NCBI GenBank assembly: GCA_045531755.1
Contig: JAZSEP010000051.1
Span: 1-15,681, forward strand
Reading direction: 5' to 3'
Origin: UBA11540 sp045531755
GTDB taxonomy: Bacteria > Bacillota > Clostridia > Oscillospirales > Ruminococcaceae
Length of the DNA stretch: 15,681 nucleotides
Shown here: positions 6,799-13,269 of the stretch, piece by piece
Position numbering within the stretch: position 1 is the stretch's first letter
How the letters are laid out: every line of letters begins with the position of its first letter
Position numbers and translations under genes: made by a program
Notes under the pieces: model-generated
Told to the model about the DNA's origin: nothing
Databases searched by the model: none
The model's input: only the letters and a program-made list of their open reading frames with translations

Positions 6799-7392
6799 AT
6801 GCAGATAATAGCCAGAATGGCAACACTTTTGTTTGCCGCAATGGTTACGGAAAATATAGTTTTCGGAAGAGCGATAGGAGTTACTGTCCCTGAAAAGCAA
6901 CGCCCACAGGATATTCTCAGAACGGGCGGATTGCTTGCGGTGATAATAACCCTGTCCTGCTTTGCCGCGTCACTTGTGTCCGGCTTGATAACCGCAGATA
7001 AAAGGGTTTATATAGAACCGATAGTCTATACCTCGCTCATAAGTATCATATTCCTCGTAATATACTTTGCAGTAAGGGTGTTTGGTAACAAAAAGGGCAT
7101 AGATACAAGCAGCTTCTGCAAACAGCTTGCCACCGCAACCTTCAACAGCGCAGTTTTCGGTGCGGTGCTGATTGTCACCCGAAGGCTCTACGCTCCGATT
7201 GACGCTGTGTTCTATGGCTTGGGCGGCGCTGTCGGATATATGATTGCAATGCTTTTTTTAAGGCGTCAGCGTCATCAGACAAAGATGCTGCGTGTACCAA
7301 ATGCGTTTAAGGGATTGCCAATAACCCTGATATATATCGGAATAATTTCGTTGGCACTCTATGGGCTGATAGGCCATCAGCTCACGGCGTAA
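6799..7392 (+). CDS. RnfA/NqrE-like membrane protein lacking [2Fe-2S] cysteines
   Basis: The 197-residue, six-helix protein matches RnfA (RsxA) in length and layout: VTENIVFGRAIGVT (16-29, family VNNFVLVKFLGLC), ATATFNSAVFGAVL (111-124, family PLITTNCAVLGVAL), GLGGAVGYMIAMLFL (family GFSAAVGFSLVMVLF) and VPNAFKGLPITLIYIGIISLALYGLIG (family [27 protein letters not shown]). The two cluster cysteines of the family are T29 and S117 here. Together with the RnfE homologue, all four ligands of the intramembrane [2Fe-2S] cluster are gone. GGAGG lies 7 bases before the ATG. rnfB, which encodes a ferredoxin-like subunit and usually comes next, is absent; a DUF4015-like gene starts 12 bases after the stop. 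Confidence 0.88.
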   Translation: MQIIARMATLLFAAMVTENIVFGRAIGVTVPEKQRPQDILRTGGLLAVIITLSCFAASLVSGLITADKRVYIEPIVYTSLISIIFLVIYFAVRVFGNKKGIDTSSFCKQLATATFNSAVFGAVLIVTRRLYAPIDAVFYGLGGAVGYMIAMLFLRRQRHQTKMLRVPNAFKGLPITLIYIGIISLALYGLIGHQLTA

Positions 7393-7404
7393 GGAGGTGT
7401 CGAG

Positions 7405-8664
7405 TTGAAGATAAGAAGATACAGTAATATCTACGGTAAGAAGGATTATAAATGGCTTAAAATCGTAATCACCTTTGTCGTGATTGCGTTGGTTGTGTTC
7501 GTCGCGTTCAGCGTGGCAGACCCGATAGCAAAGCTCTTCTCGGGCGACTTTGGCGACGATAACAGTAGCTCAAGCGAGTTTAATCCTACGGTTTCCTATG
7601 CAAGCGACACGACCTCCGAGCTGCCCGATAGCTCAACCGATAAAACAGAAAGCACACAGAGCACCTCCTCTGAGATAACGGTGGTGCGTCCGGACCGCAC
7701 GGAATACTCCGAGGGCCTTGGCGTCGTGCTTGACCGCGACGTTATAAAGAACGCCGAAAGGTTTGACGCTTTCTTGCAGAACGCAGTCGAACAGGGTGTG
7801 GGTAACGTGATAATAGAGCTCAAGGACGATGAGGGCTACCTTTACTATAACAGCAACCTCAAAAACGCCAGAAACTGTAAGGCGATAAGCTCTAATGCGA
7901 TAAAGAATCTTTCGTCGGTAATTGCAAAACTGCGTGAAAACAATATTTCTGTCACAGCAAAGATAAACTGCTTCAGCGACAGAATTGCTACCGACATAAA
8001 GGATGCGGCGGTAAAATACCAGGGTGAAACCGGCGGAAAGTGGCTTGACGATTATAAGGAAAATGGCGGCAAATCGTGGCTCAATCCATATTCCGATACC
8101 GCTTGTGACTATCTTTTGAGCATTGCAAAGGAGCTCACCGATATGGGTGTGGATAATATCCTGCTCGCATCCCTGAGATTCCCCGGCGGTCACCAACAGT
8201 TTGCATACTACGGCTATGACAGCGCAACGGTTTCCCGCGACGAATGCCTTGCCCGCTTTGTAGCAAAGATGAAAAAACAGCTCGAATATGCAGATTCTGA
8301 GGTTTGGATAGAGGTTGACCTGCGCCACTATCTTGAACAAGACCCCGAGATTTACGGAACAAATCCCTTTGAATACGGCGCTGACTGCGTGCTCGCAAAC
8401 CTCGTTGCAGAAGACTTCGGCACGTCTATATTCATCAATAATACAACGATTGTAAACCCTGCCAAAAACTACCGTGACCTCATACGTACGGTCATCGGCA
8501 AGTGCCAAAGTGTGAACGCAGACGGTGTCGAGATAATCCCCCTGCTCCAAGGCTACGGCTATGAAAACGAAGACGTGCAAAATCAGATAAAGGAAGCAAA
8601 AAAATATTTGGCAAAAAGATACGTGCTCGATATCAACGGCGCAGATATTCCTTCGGTAAAATGA
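7405..8664 (+). CDS. Membrane-anchored DUF4015-type glycoside-hydrolase-like protein
   Basis: A 419-residue protein with a short basic N-terminus, one membrane helix (about 18-37), a Ser/Thr/Asp-rich linker (about 48-92) and an extracytoplasmic domain (about 100-410). The domain resembles the putative glycoside hydrolase TIM barrel DUF4015: VIIELKDDEGYLYYNS (135-150, family VIDVKDDxGxVxYxS), WLNPYS (225-230, family WVDPYS) and a helix ending in LLASLRFPGG (253-262). In the family the last motif usually reads FDYIRFP, so its Asp appears lost. The start is TTG at 7405, set by AAGGAGGTG 5 bases upstream. It belongs to the operon and stands where rnfB is often found. Substrate and activity are unknown; it may be a binding or structural partner of the Rnf-like proteins. 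Confidence 0.75.
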   Translation: MKIRRYSNIYGKKDYKWLKIVITFVVIALVVFVAFSVADPIAKLFSGDFGDDNSSSSEFNPTVSYASDTTSELPDSSTDKTESTQSTSSEITVVRPDRTEYSEGLGVVLDRDVIKNAERFDAFLQNAVEQGVGNVIIELKDDEGYLYYNSNLKNARNCKAISSNAIKNLSSVIAKLRENNISVTAKINCFSDRIATDIKDAAVKYQGETGGKWLDDYKENGGKSWLNPYSDTACDYLLSIAKELTDMGVDNILLASLRFPGGHQQFAYYGYDSATVSRDECLARFVAKMKKQLEYADSEVWIEVDLRHYLEQDPEIYGTNPFEYGADCVLANLVAEDFGTSIFINNTTIVNPAKNYRDLIRTVIGKCQSVNADGVEIIPLLQGYGYENEDVQNQIKEAKKYLAKRYVLDINGADIPSVK

Positions 8665-8665
8665 T

Positions 8666-9199
8666 ATGAAGCTTTTTGAAAAAACACTTTCTAAAGATTA
8701 TAAATATAAAGGTAAAATAATAAACCTTCGTGTTGACGAAGCGGAGCTCGAAAACGGCAAAACCGCCGTTCGTGAGGTGGTGGAGCACCATGGAGGCGTC
8801 TGCATAGCGGCGCTTGACGAAAACGGCTGTCTTCTTATGGTAAGGCAGTTCCGCTACCCATACGGCGAGGTGCTTCTCGAGATTCCTGCTGGTAAGCTCG
8901 AAGAAGGGGAGAACCCCCTTGAGTGCGGCAAACGCGAGCTCGAAGAGGAAACGGGCTATGTGGCAGAAAGCTATACCGACCTCGGTAAGCTCTACCCAAC
9001 CCCTGCCTATCTCAATGAGGTTATACATATGTACTACGCCGAAAACCTCACAAAAACCTGCCAGCACCTTGACGCCGACGAGTTTCTCAGCGTGGAGCGC
9101 GTTCCTCTCGGCGACGCGGTGAAGATGGTTATGAACGGTGAAATTCGCGATTCCAAAACGCAGGTGGCGATTCTCAAGCTAAAGGAATTGGTTAAATGA
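8666..9199 (+). CDS. Nudix hydrolase, ADP-ribose pyrophosphatase type
   Basis: Probably cleaves ADP-ribose to AMP and ribose 5-phosphate. The 177-residue protein has a complete Nudix box G77-x5-E83-x7-R91-E92-L93-x-E95-E96-x-G98. It is preceded by MVRQFRYPYGEVLLEIPAG (58-76), which is typical of ADP-ribose pyrophosphatases (NudF type) rather than MutT. A proline following the box (YPTPAYLNE) also fits this group. The ATG begins one base after the stop of the preceding gene with no strong ribosome site, so translation is probably coupled. Its own stop overlaps the next start in ATGA. Specificity among nucleoside diphosphate derivatives cannot be settled from sequence. Confidence 0.92.
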   Translation: MKLFEKTLSKDYKYKGKIINLRVDEAELENGKTAVREVVEHHGGVCIAALDENGCLLMVRQFRYPYGEVLLEIPAGKLEEGENPLECGKRELEEETGYVAESYTDLGKLYPTPAYLNEVIHMYYAENLTKTCQHLDADEFLSVERVPLGDAVKMVMNGEIRDSKTQVAILKLKELVK

Positions 9200-10023
9200 A
9201 GATTCAATATACGGGGAAAGACACTCTGGTAAGCGGAGTGTCCCCTTTTTCTCTGAAACAAACCCTCGACTGCGGACAGTGCTTTCGCTGGGACGAAACA
9301 GAACAGGATACCTTTGTCGGTGTCGTGGGCAAAACGGTTTGCAAGATAAGGCAAACCGACGATACCCTGACCTTTTTCGATACCGACGAAAAAGCCTTCC
9401 AAGCAATCTGGAGAAACTACTTTGATTTCGACCTTGACTATAACGCTGTCCGTGAGGAAATCTGTAAAGACGAAATAATGCAAAGAGCGGGCGACTACGC
9501 TTCGGGCATCCGCATATTAAAGCAAGACGCGTGGGAAACGATATGCTCGTTTATAATCAGTCAGAACAACAACATAAAACGAATAAAGGGCATCGTCAAA
9601 AGGCTTTGTGACACCTTTGGCGACCCGATTTCAGACGGCTATAATACCTTCCCCGACTACAGCGTGATAGCAAAGCTTTCCGTCGAAGATCTGGCACCGC
9701 TGAGAAGCGGTTTCCGCGCAAAATATATCCTTGACGCCGCCAAGAAATTAGATAGCGGAGAGGTCAGCATCGAGAGGATAAAAACAGCCGATTACCAAAC
9801 TGCAAAGGCAGAGCTGATGCAGATTTGCGGAGTGGGCAATAAGGTTGCAGACTGTGCGCTCTTGTATGGCTTCTACCGACTTGAAGCCTTTCCCGAGGAC
9901 GTGTGGATAAAACGCGCCATGGCAAAGCTATACCCCGAGGGACTGCCCGAAAACTGCAAACGCTATGCGGGAATAGCCCAACAGTATATCTTCCACTATG
10001 CGCGAACATCTGAAGAATTTTAA
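9196..10023 (+). CDS. ogg: 8-oxoguanine DNA glycosylase, OGG1-like
   Basis: A base-excision repair glycosylase/AP lyase that removes 8-oxoguanine opposite cytosine. The 275 residues have the OGG N-terminal domain (FSLKQTLDCGQCFRW, 17-31), the SQNNNIKRIKG helix and the helix-hairpin-helix-GPD motif GVGNKVADCALLYGF. The catalytic Lys is K216 and the activating Asp is D235 in FPEDVW, 19 residues apart as in human OGG1 (K249 and D268). The start overlaps the stop of the Nudix gene (ATGA). It is the last gene of the operon, and a terminator begins within its stop codon. DNA-3-methyladenine glycosylase II is the main alternative annotation, but CGQCFRW favours OGG. Confidence 0.93.
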   Translation: MKIQYTGKDTLVSGVSPFSLKQTLDCGQCFRWDETEQDTFVGVVGKTVCKIRQTDDTLTFFDTDEKAFQAIWRNYFDFDLDYNAVREEICKDEIMQRAGDYASGIRILKQDAWETICSFIISQNNNIKRIKGIVKRLCDTFGDPISDGYNTFPDYSVIAKLSVEDLAPLRSGFRAKYILDAAKKLDSGEVSIERIKTADYQTAKAELMQICGVGNKVADCALLYGFYRLEAFPEDVWIKRAMAKLYPEGLPENCKRYAGIAQQYIFHYARTSEEF

Positions 10024-10048
10024 GCAGACATAAAACGTCTGCTTTTTT
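10023..10048 (+). terminator. Terminator of the rpe-rnf-like-ogg operon
   Basis: AGCAGAC (10023-10029) pairs with GTCTGCT (10037-10043) across a 7-base A-rich loop and is followed by a run of T. The stem starts inside the ogg stop codon. Confidence 0.9.
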
Positions 10049-10075
10049 CATATCCTCGTCTAAAGAGGTGGTCAG

Positions 10076-10849
10076 ATGAAAAACAGGTATATCCCCATCA
10101 AAAAAACAGCAATGATGATATGCTCGGCGGCAGTTATAACCGCAGTCGTGCTCTCGGTGGTGCTTCCGCTGATTTTCAAAGCGGCAACCGTTGCAGCTCC
10201 GGGAAAGCTCTATCCTATATATCGCGTCGATACCGAAGAAAAAACGGTAGCCCTCGGTATAAACTGCGCGTGGGAGGATGATGATACCGACGAGTTTTTA
10301 AAGATTTTGAAAGAGAAAAACGTCAAGGCAAGCTTTTTCGTCACGGGGGATTTTGTGCAAAGATGTGAGAATGCGGTTCTGAGGATTTCAAAGGCAGGTC
10401 ACGAGATAGGTAACCACTCCGACACCCATCCCGATATGCAAAAGCTGAACCAAGAGCAGATTATTAAAGAAATAAGCTCGGCACAGCGGAAAATTCAAAA
10501 GGTTACGGGAATAACCCCCACGCTTTTCCGTGCTCCGTCGGGCTCCTACAACACAACGCTCATACAGACCGCAAACGACCTCGGCTATCACTGTATCCAA
10601 TGGGACTGCGATACTGTCGATTGGAAGGGATACACCGCCGAGGAGATGACAGAGAAGGTTATGAAAAATCTCAAAACCGGTTCCATTGTTCTCCTGCACA
10701 TTGGAGCAGAACACACCGCCGAGGCACTCCCAGTGCTGATTGACAGCATAAAAGCTGCAGGCTATGAAATCGTCCCTGTGTCCGAATTGATATACACCGA
10801 AAACTACTACGTCGACAGACAGGGAATACAGCACAAAAAGATTGACTAA
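10076..10849 (+). CDS. PdaB-like polysaccharide deacetylase, altered motif 1
   Basis: A membrane-anchored (helix about 12-34) CE4/NodB-domain protein of 257 residues, of the PdaB-like group linked to sporulation. The zinc-binding H114-S-D-T-H118, motif 3 RAPSGSY (152-158), motif 4 DCDTVDW (177-183) and motif 5 LLHIG (206-210) are present. Motif 1, which is TFDD in active enzymes and TFD(I/A)xW in PdaB, reads GINCAWED (61-68), putting N63 where the catalytic Asp is expected. It may have little deacetylase activity or bind glycan only. GAGGTGG lies 6-8 bases before the ATG. A possible sigma-E-like promoter (ACATAAA, 14 bp, CATATCCT, 10028-10056) overlaps the preceding terminator, but this is weakly supported. 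Confidence 0.88.
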   Translation: MKNRYIPIKKTAMMICSAAVITAVVLSVVLPLIFKAATVAAPGKLYPIYRVDTEEKTVALGINCAWEDDDTDEFLKILKEKNVKASFFVTGDFVQRCENAVLRISKAGHEIGNHSDTHPDMQKLNQEQIIKEISSAQRKIQKVTGITPTLFRAPSGSYNTTLIQTANDLGYHCIQWDCDTVDWKGYTAEEMTEKVMKNLKTGSIVLLHIGAEHTAEALPVLIDSIKAAGYEIVPVSELIYTENYYVDRQGIQHKKID

Positions 10850-10870
10850 GATGATAAAATAAGGTAGTAT
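10842..10870 (+). promoter_or_regulatory. Promoter of the DUF1622 gene
   Basis: TTGACT (10842-10847), 17 bp, TAGTAT (10865-10870). The -35 box runs into the stop codon of the PdaB-like gene. Confidence 0.6.
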
Positions 10871-10904
10871 AAATATTAGGAATTGTAAAATAGGAGGAAG
10901 AAAA

Positions 10905-11243
10905 ATGGAAGTCTTTGAAGAAGCTTTTAGAGAAGTCGTAGAGATTTTAATAATACCCATAGAACTCATCGGTGTGCTTATAATACTTGTAGCAGCAGTA
11001 AAAAATTTCATAGGATACATCAGAAGGCAAAAAGGTGTAAGACTTGCCCTTGCACAGAGTCTTGAAACGGCACTTGAATTTAAGCTTGCGAGTGAGATTC
11101 TGAGAACCGTTGTCGTTCAAGAATGGGAAGAAATTGCCTTGGTAGGAGCGATTATTCTTCTTCGTGCCGCACTCACGCTTCTCATACACTGGGAGGTTAA
11201 AAACGAAATGGAACACGAGGCAAAAGACAATAAAGAAGACTGA
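10905..11243 (+). CDS. DUF1622 family membrane protein
   Basis: A 112-residue protein with two hydrophobic segments (about 13-37 and 78-94) around a conserved central block, LALAQSLETALEFKLASEILRTVV followed by WEEIALVGAIILLRA, which is the hallmark of DUF1622. Its function is not established. The charged C-terminus (EMEHEAKDNKED) is probably cytoplasmic. AGGAGG lies 7 bases before the ATG, and it has its own promoter just upstream. It appears monocistronic, with guaB behind it under a separate promoter, though no clear terminator lies between. Confidence 0.88.
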   Translation: MEVFEEAFREVVEILIIPIELIGVLIILVAAVKNFIGYIRRQKGVRLALAQSLETALEFKLASEILRTVVVQEWEEIALVGAIILLRAALTLLIHWEVKNEMEHEAKDNKED

Positions 11244-11299
11244 TTTTTGCCTATGATATGTGTAAACTGCCGAAATTTTATTTAAGGGCGAAAAACGGC

Positions 11300-11328
11300 T
11301 TGACACAAGACGTCGATTGGAGTACTAT
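11300..11328 (+). promoter_or_regulatory. guaB promoter
   Basis: TTGACA (11300-11305), 17 bp, TACTAT (11323-11328), 33 bases before the guaB ATG. No guanine-type riboswitch fits in the short leader. Confidence 0.75.
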
Positions 11329-11360
11329 ATTGAGTAATATAAAAATAAAGGAGAACTAAT

Positions 11361-12866
11361 ATGGCTTTTATTTATGACGAACCTTCTCGCACCTTTGGCG
11401 AATATCTTTTGGTACCGGGCTACTCCTCTTCAGAGTGTGTTCCTGCAAACGTAAGTTTGAAGACACCGGTTGTAAAATACAAGAAGGGCGAAACCTCTTC
11501 CATCGTTATGAATATACCTCTCGTATCTGCAATAATGCAGGCTGTTTCTGATGACAGAATGGCTATAGCGCTTGCAAAAGAGGGCGGAATCTCCTTTATA
11601 TACGGCTCCCAGACCATTGAAGACGAAGCGGCAATGGTTGCAAGAGTAAAGAACTACAAGGCAGGCTTCGTAACGAGCGATTCCAACATAAAGCCCGACG
11701 CCACATTGCTTGATGTCCTCAACCTCAAGGAAAAGACAGGACACTCTACAGTGGCTGTAACAGAGGACGGAACTGCAAACGGAAAGCTTCTCGGCATTGT
11801 TACAAGCCGTGACTATCGTGTTTCCAGAATGTCAATGGACACAAAGGTCAGCGAGTTTATGACAGGACTTGATAAGCTCATCACCGCCGACGAATCCACT
11901 TCGCTTAAAACAGCAAACGATATCATCTGGGATAATAAGCTCAACTCACTTCCGATAGTTGATAAAAACGGATGCCTTAAATATATGGTTTTCCGCAAGG
12001 ACTATTCTTCACACAAAGAAAATGTCAACGAGCTTCTCGACTCCAAGAAGAGATACGTAGTAGGCGCAGGTATCAATACACGCGACTATGCAGAAAGAGT
12101 ACCAGCACTTGTTGAGGCAGGAGCAGACGTCCTCTGTATCGACTCTTCAGAGGGCTATTCCGAATGGCAGAAGCTCACACTTGATTGGATTCGCGCAAAG
12201 TACGGTGACACCGTAAAGGTCGGTGCAGGAAACGTTGTTGACCGCGACGGATTTATGTTCCTTGCAGAAGCAGGCGCAGACTTTGTTAAGGTCGGAATCG
12301 GCGGCGGATCCATCTGTATCACCCGTGAGCAGAAGGGTATCGGCAGAGGACAGGCAACAGCACTCATCGAGGTTGCAAAGGCAAGAGATGAATACTTTGA
12401 GAAGACAGGAATCTATATTCCCGTTTGCTCTGACGGCGGTATCGTTCACGATTACCATATGACCCTTGCTCTTGCTATGGGCGCAGATTTCATTATGCTC
12501 GGAAGATACTTTTCCAGATTTGACGAGAGCCCCACAAATAAGGTCGTAATCAATGGTAACTATATGAAGGAATACTGGGGCGAAGGCTCCAACCGCGCAA
12601 GAAACTGGCAGCGCTATGACCTTGGCGGCGACAAAAAGCTTTCCTTCGAAGAGGGTGTTGACTCCTACGTTCCCTATGCAGGCGGACTCAAGGATAACGT
12701 CGGAAAATCTCTCGCAAAGGTTCGTTCCACAATGTGCAACTGCGGCTTCCTGACCATACCGGAGCTTCAGAAAAACAGCAAGCTCACCATCGTTTCTGCA
12801 ACCTCTATCGTAGAGGGCGGAGCGCACGACGTAGTGCTCAAGGACACCGGAGCGAAGATTGGCTAA
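11361..12866 (+). CDS. guaB: IMP dehydrogenase, Tritrichomonas foetus-type
   Basis: Oxidizes IMP to XMP with NAD+, the committed step of GMP synthesis. The 501-residue TIM barrel is interrupted by a CBS pair (about 105-225). The catalytic loop GGGSICITREQKG carries C319, and the flap NWQRYDLGG carries R418 and Y419. These are the same residue numbers as in the Tritrichomonas foetus enzyme, and the N-terminus (EPSRTFGEYLLVPG) and C-terminus (IVEGGAHDV) follow that protein closely as I recall it. This is unlike the E. coli/Bacillus form of about 488 residues that begins with LTFDDVLL. GGAGA lies 7 bases before the ATG. It stands alone, without guaA. Confidence 0.96.
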   Translation: MAFIYDEPSRTFGEYLLVPGYSSSECVPANVSLKTPVVKYKKGETSSIVMNIPLVSAIMQAVSDDRMAIALAKEGGISFIYGSQTIEDEAAMVARVKNYKAGFVTSDSNIKPDATLLDVLNLKEKTGHSTVAVTEDGTANGKLLGIVTSRDYRVSRMSMDTKVSEFMTGLDKLITADESTSLKTANDIIWDNKLNSLPIVDKNGCLKYMVFRKDYSSHKENVNELLDSKKRYVVGAGINTRDYAERVPALVEAGADVLCIDSSEGYSEWQKLTLDWIRAKYGDTVKVGAGNVVDRDGFMFLAEAGADFVKVGIGGGSICITREQKGIGRGQATALIEVAKARDEYFEKTGIYIPVCSDGGIVHDYHMTLALAMGADFIMLGRYFSRFDESPTNKVVINGNYMKEYWGEGSNRARNWQRYDLGGDKKLSFEEGVDSYVPYAGGLKDNVGKSLAKVRSTMCNCGFLTIPELQKNSKLTIVSATSIVEGGAHDVVLKDTGAKIG

Positions 12867-12916
12867 GCTTGTCATACAATATTTTAACTAATTTCAATAA
12901 TTTTTGGAAAAACCTA

Positions 12917-12945
12917 TTGACAACCTGACAAAAGTGCTTTATAAT
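12917..12945 (+). promoter_or_regulatory. Perfect consensus promoter of the 40-residue peptide gene
   Basis: TTGACA (12917-12922), exactly 17 bp, TATAAT (12940-12945): both boxes match the sigma-A consensus completely. It is the best promoter in the window and is followed by a leader of about 57 bases. Confidence 0.9.
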
Positions 12946-13009
12946 AAGTATAAGTTTATTACATCTAATAATTTTGTAACTATACAACTCTTAGTAGGGA
13001 GGATATCCA

Positions 13010-13132
13010 ATGAATATCGAGAAATTTGAAAAACCCGTTTTGGAAGTAGAAGAGATTGAAACCAAGGACATCATCACCAGCAGCACCGGAACTGGCGACA
13101 ACGACGGTAGCTATCCCTGGGATCGTAGGTAA
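13010..13132 (+). CDS. Small acidic peptide, 40 residues, unknown function
   Basis: The frame starts at ATG 13010 with AGGGAGGA 6-8 bases upstream and ends in TAA at 13130-13132. The N-terminal half is charged and helix-prone (MNIEKFEKPVLEVEEIETKD). It then changes to a polar Thr/Ser/Gly/Asp segment (IITSSTGTGDNDG) and ends in SYPWDRR. There is no signal peptide, membrane segment or cysteine. The layout, with a KP-xLEVEE-like leader, DIITSS and a short Gly/Asp tail, recalls short hypothetical peptides I have seen in Clostridia, some of which resemble precursor peptides, but I cannot name a family. A perfect promoter and strong hairpins behind it support real, high expression. No modification or export genes are adjacent. 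Confidence 0.75.
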   Translation: MNIEKFEKPVLEVEEIETKDIITSSTGTGDNDGSYPWDRR

Positions 13133-13157
13133 TCTCTAACAGCTCAGTCTATATCTT

Positions 13158-13192
13158 AAAGAACTCGAATGTGAAAATCACTCGAGTTCTTT
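13158..13192 (+). terminator. Hairpin behind the peptide gene, first of two
   Basis: AAAGAACTCGA (13158-13168) pairs perfectly with TCGAGTTCTTT (13182-13192), and GTG/CAC can extend it inward. No T tract follows, so it may be an mRNA-stabilizing 3' structure or an attenuator part rather than a plain terminator. Confidence 0.6.
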
Positions 13193-13219
13193 GTAGCGTA
13201 AAAAAAACAGTTTTATCCT

Positions 13220-13250
13220 AAAGCGTTCTTTCGAAGAACGCTTTATCTTT
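13220..13250 (+). terminator. Hairpin/terminator between the peptide gene and the FAD dehydrogenase
   Basis: AAAGCGTTCTT (13220-13230) pairs with AAGAACGCTTT (13234-13244) around the 3-base loop TCG, followed by ATCTTT. It ends just before the ribosome site of the next gene. No separate promoter is evident for that gene, so part of the transcription may read through. Confidence 0.65.
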
Positions 13251-13269
13251 GCGTAAAGGAGAGATGTTC

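Noticed and set aside
7633..8580. Long antisense frame opposite the DUF4015-like gene (315 codons, minus)
   Set aside because: No ribosome site or recognizable family; the plus-strand gene has an anchor, linker and family motifs and fits the operon.
12867..12916. Terminator directly after guaB
   Set aside because: The stretch is A/T-rich but has no stable stem followed by T.
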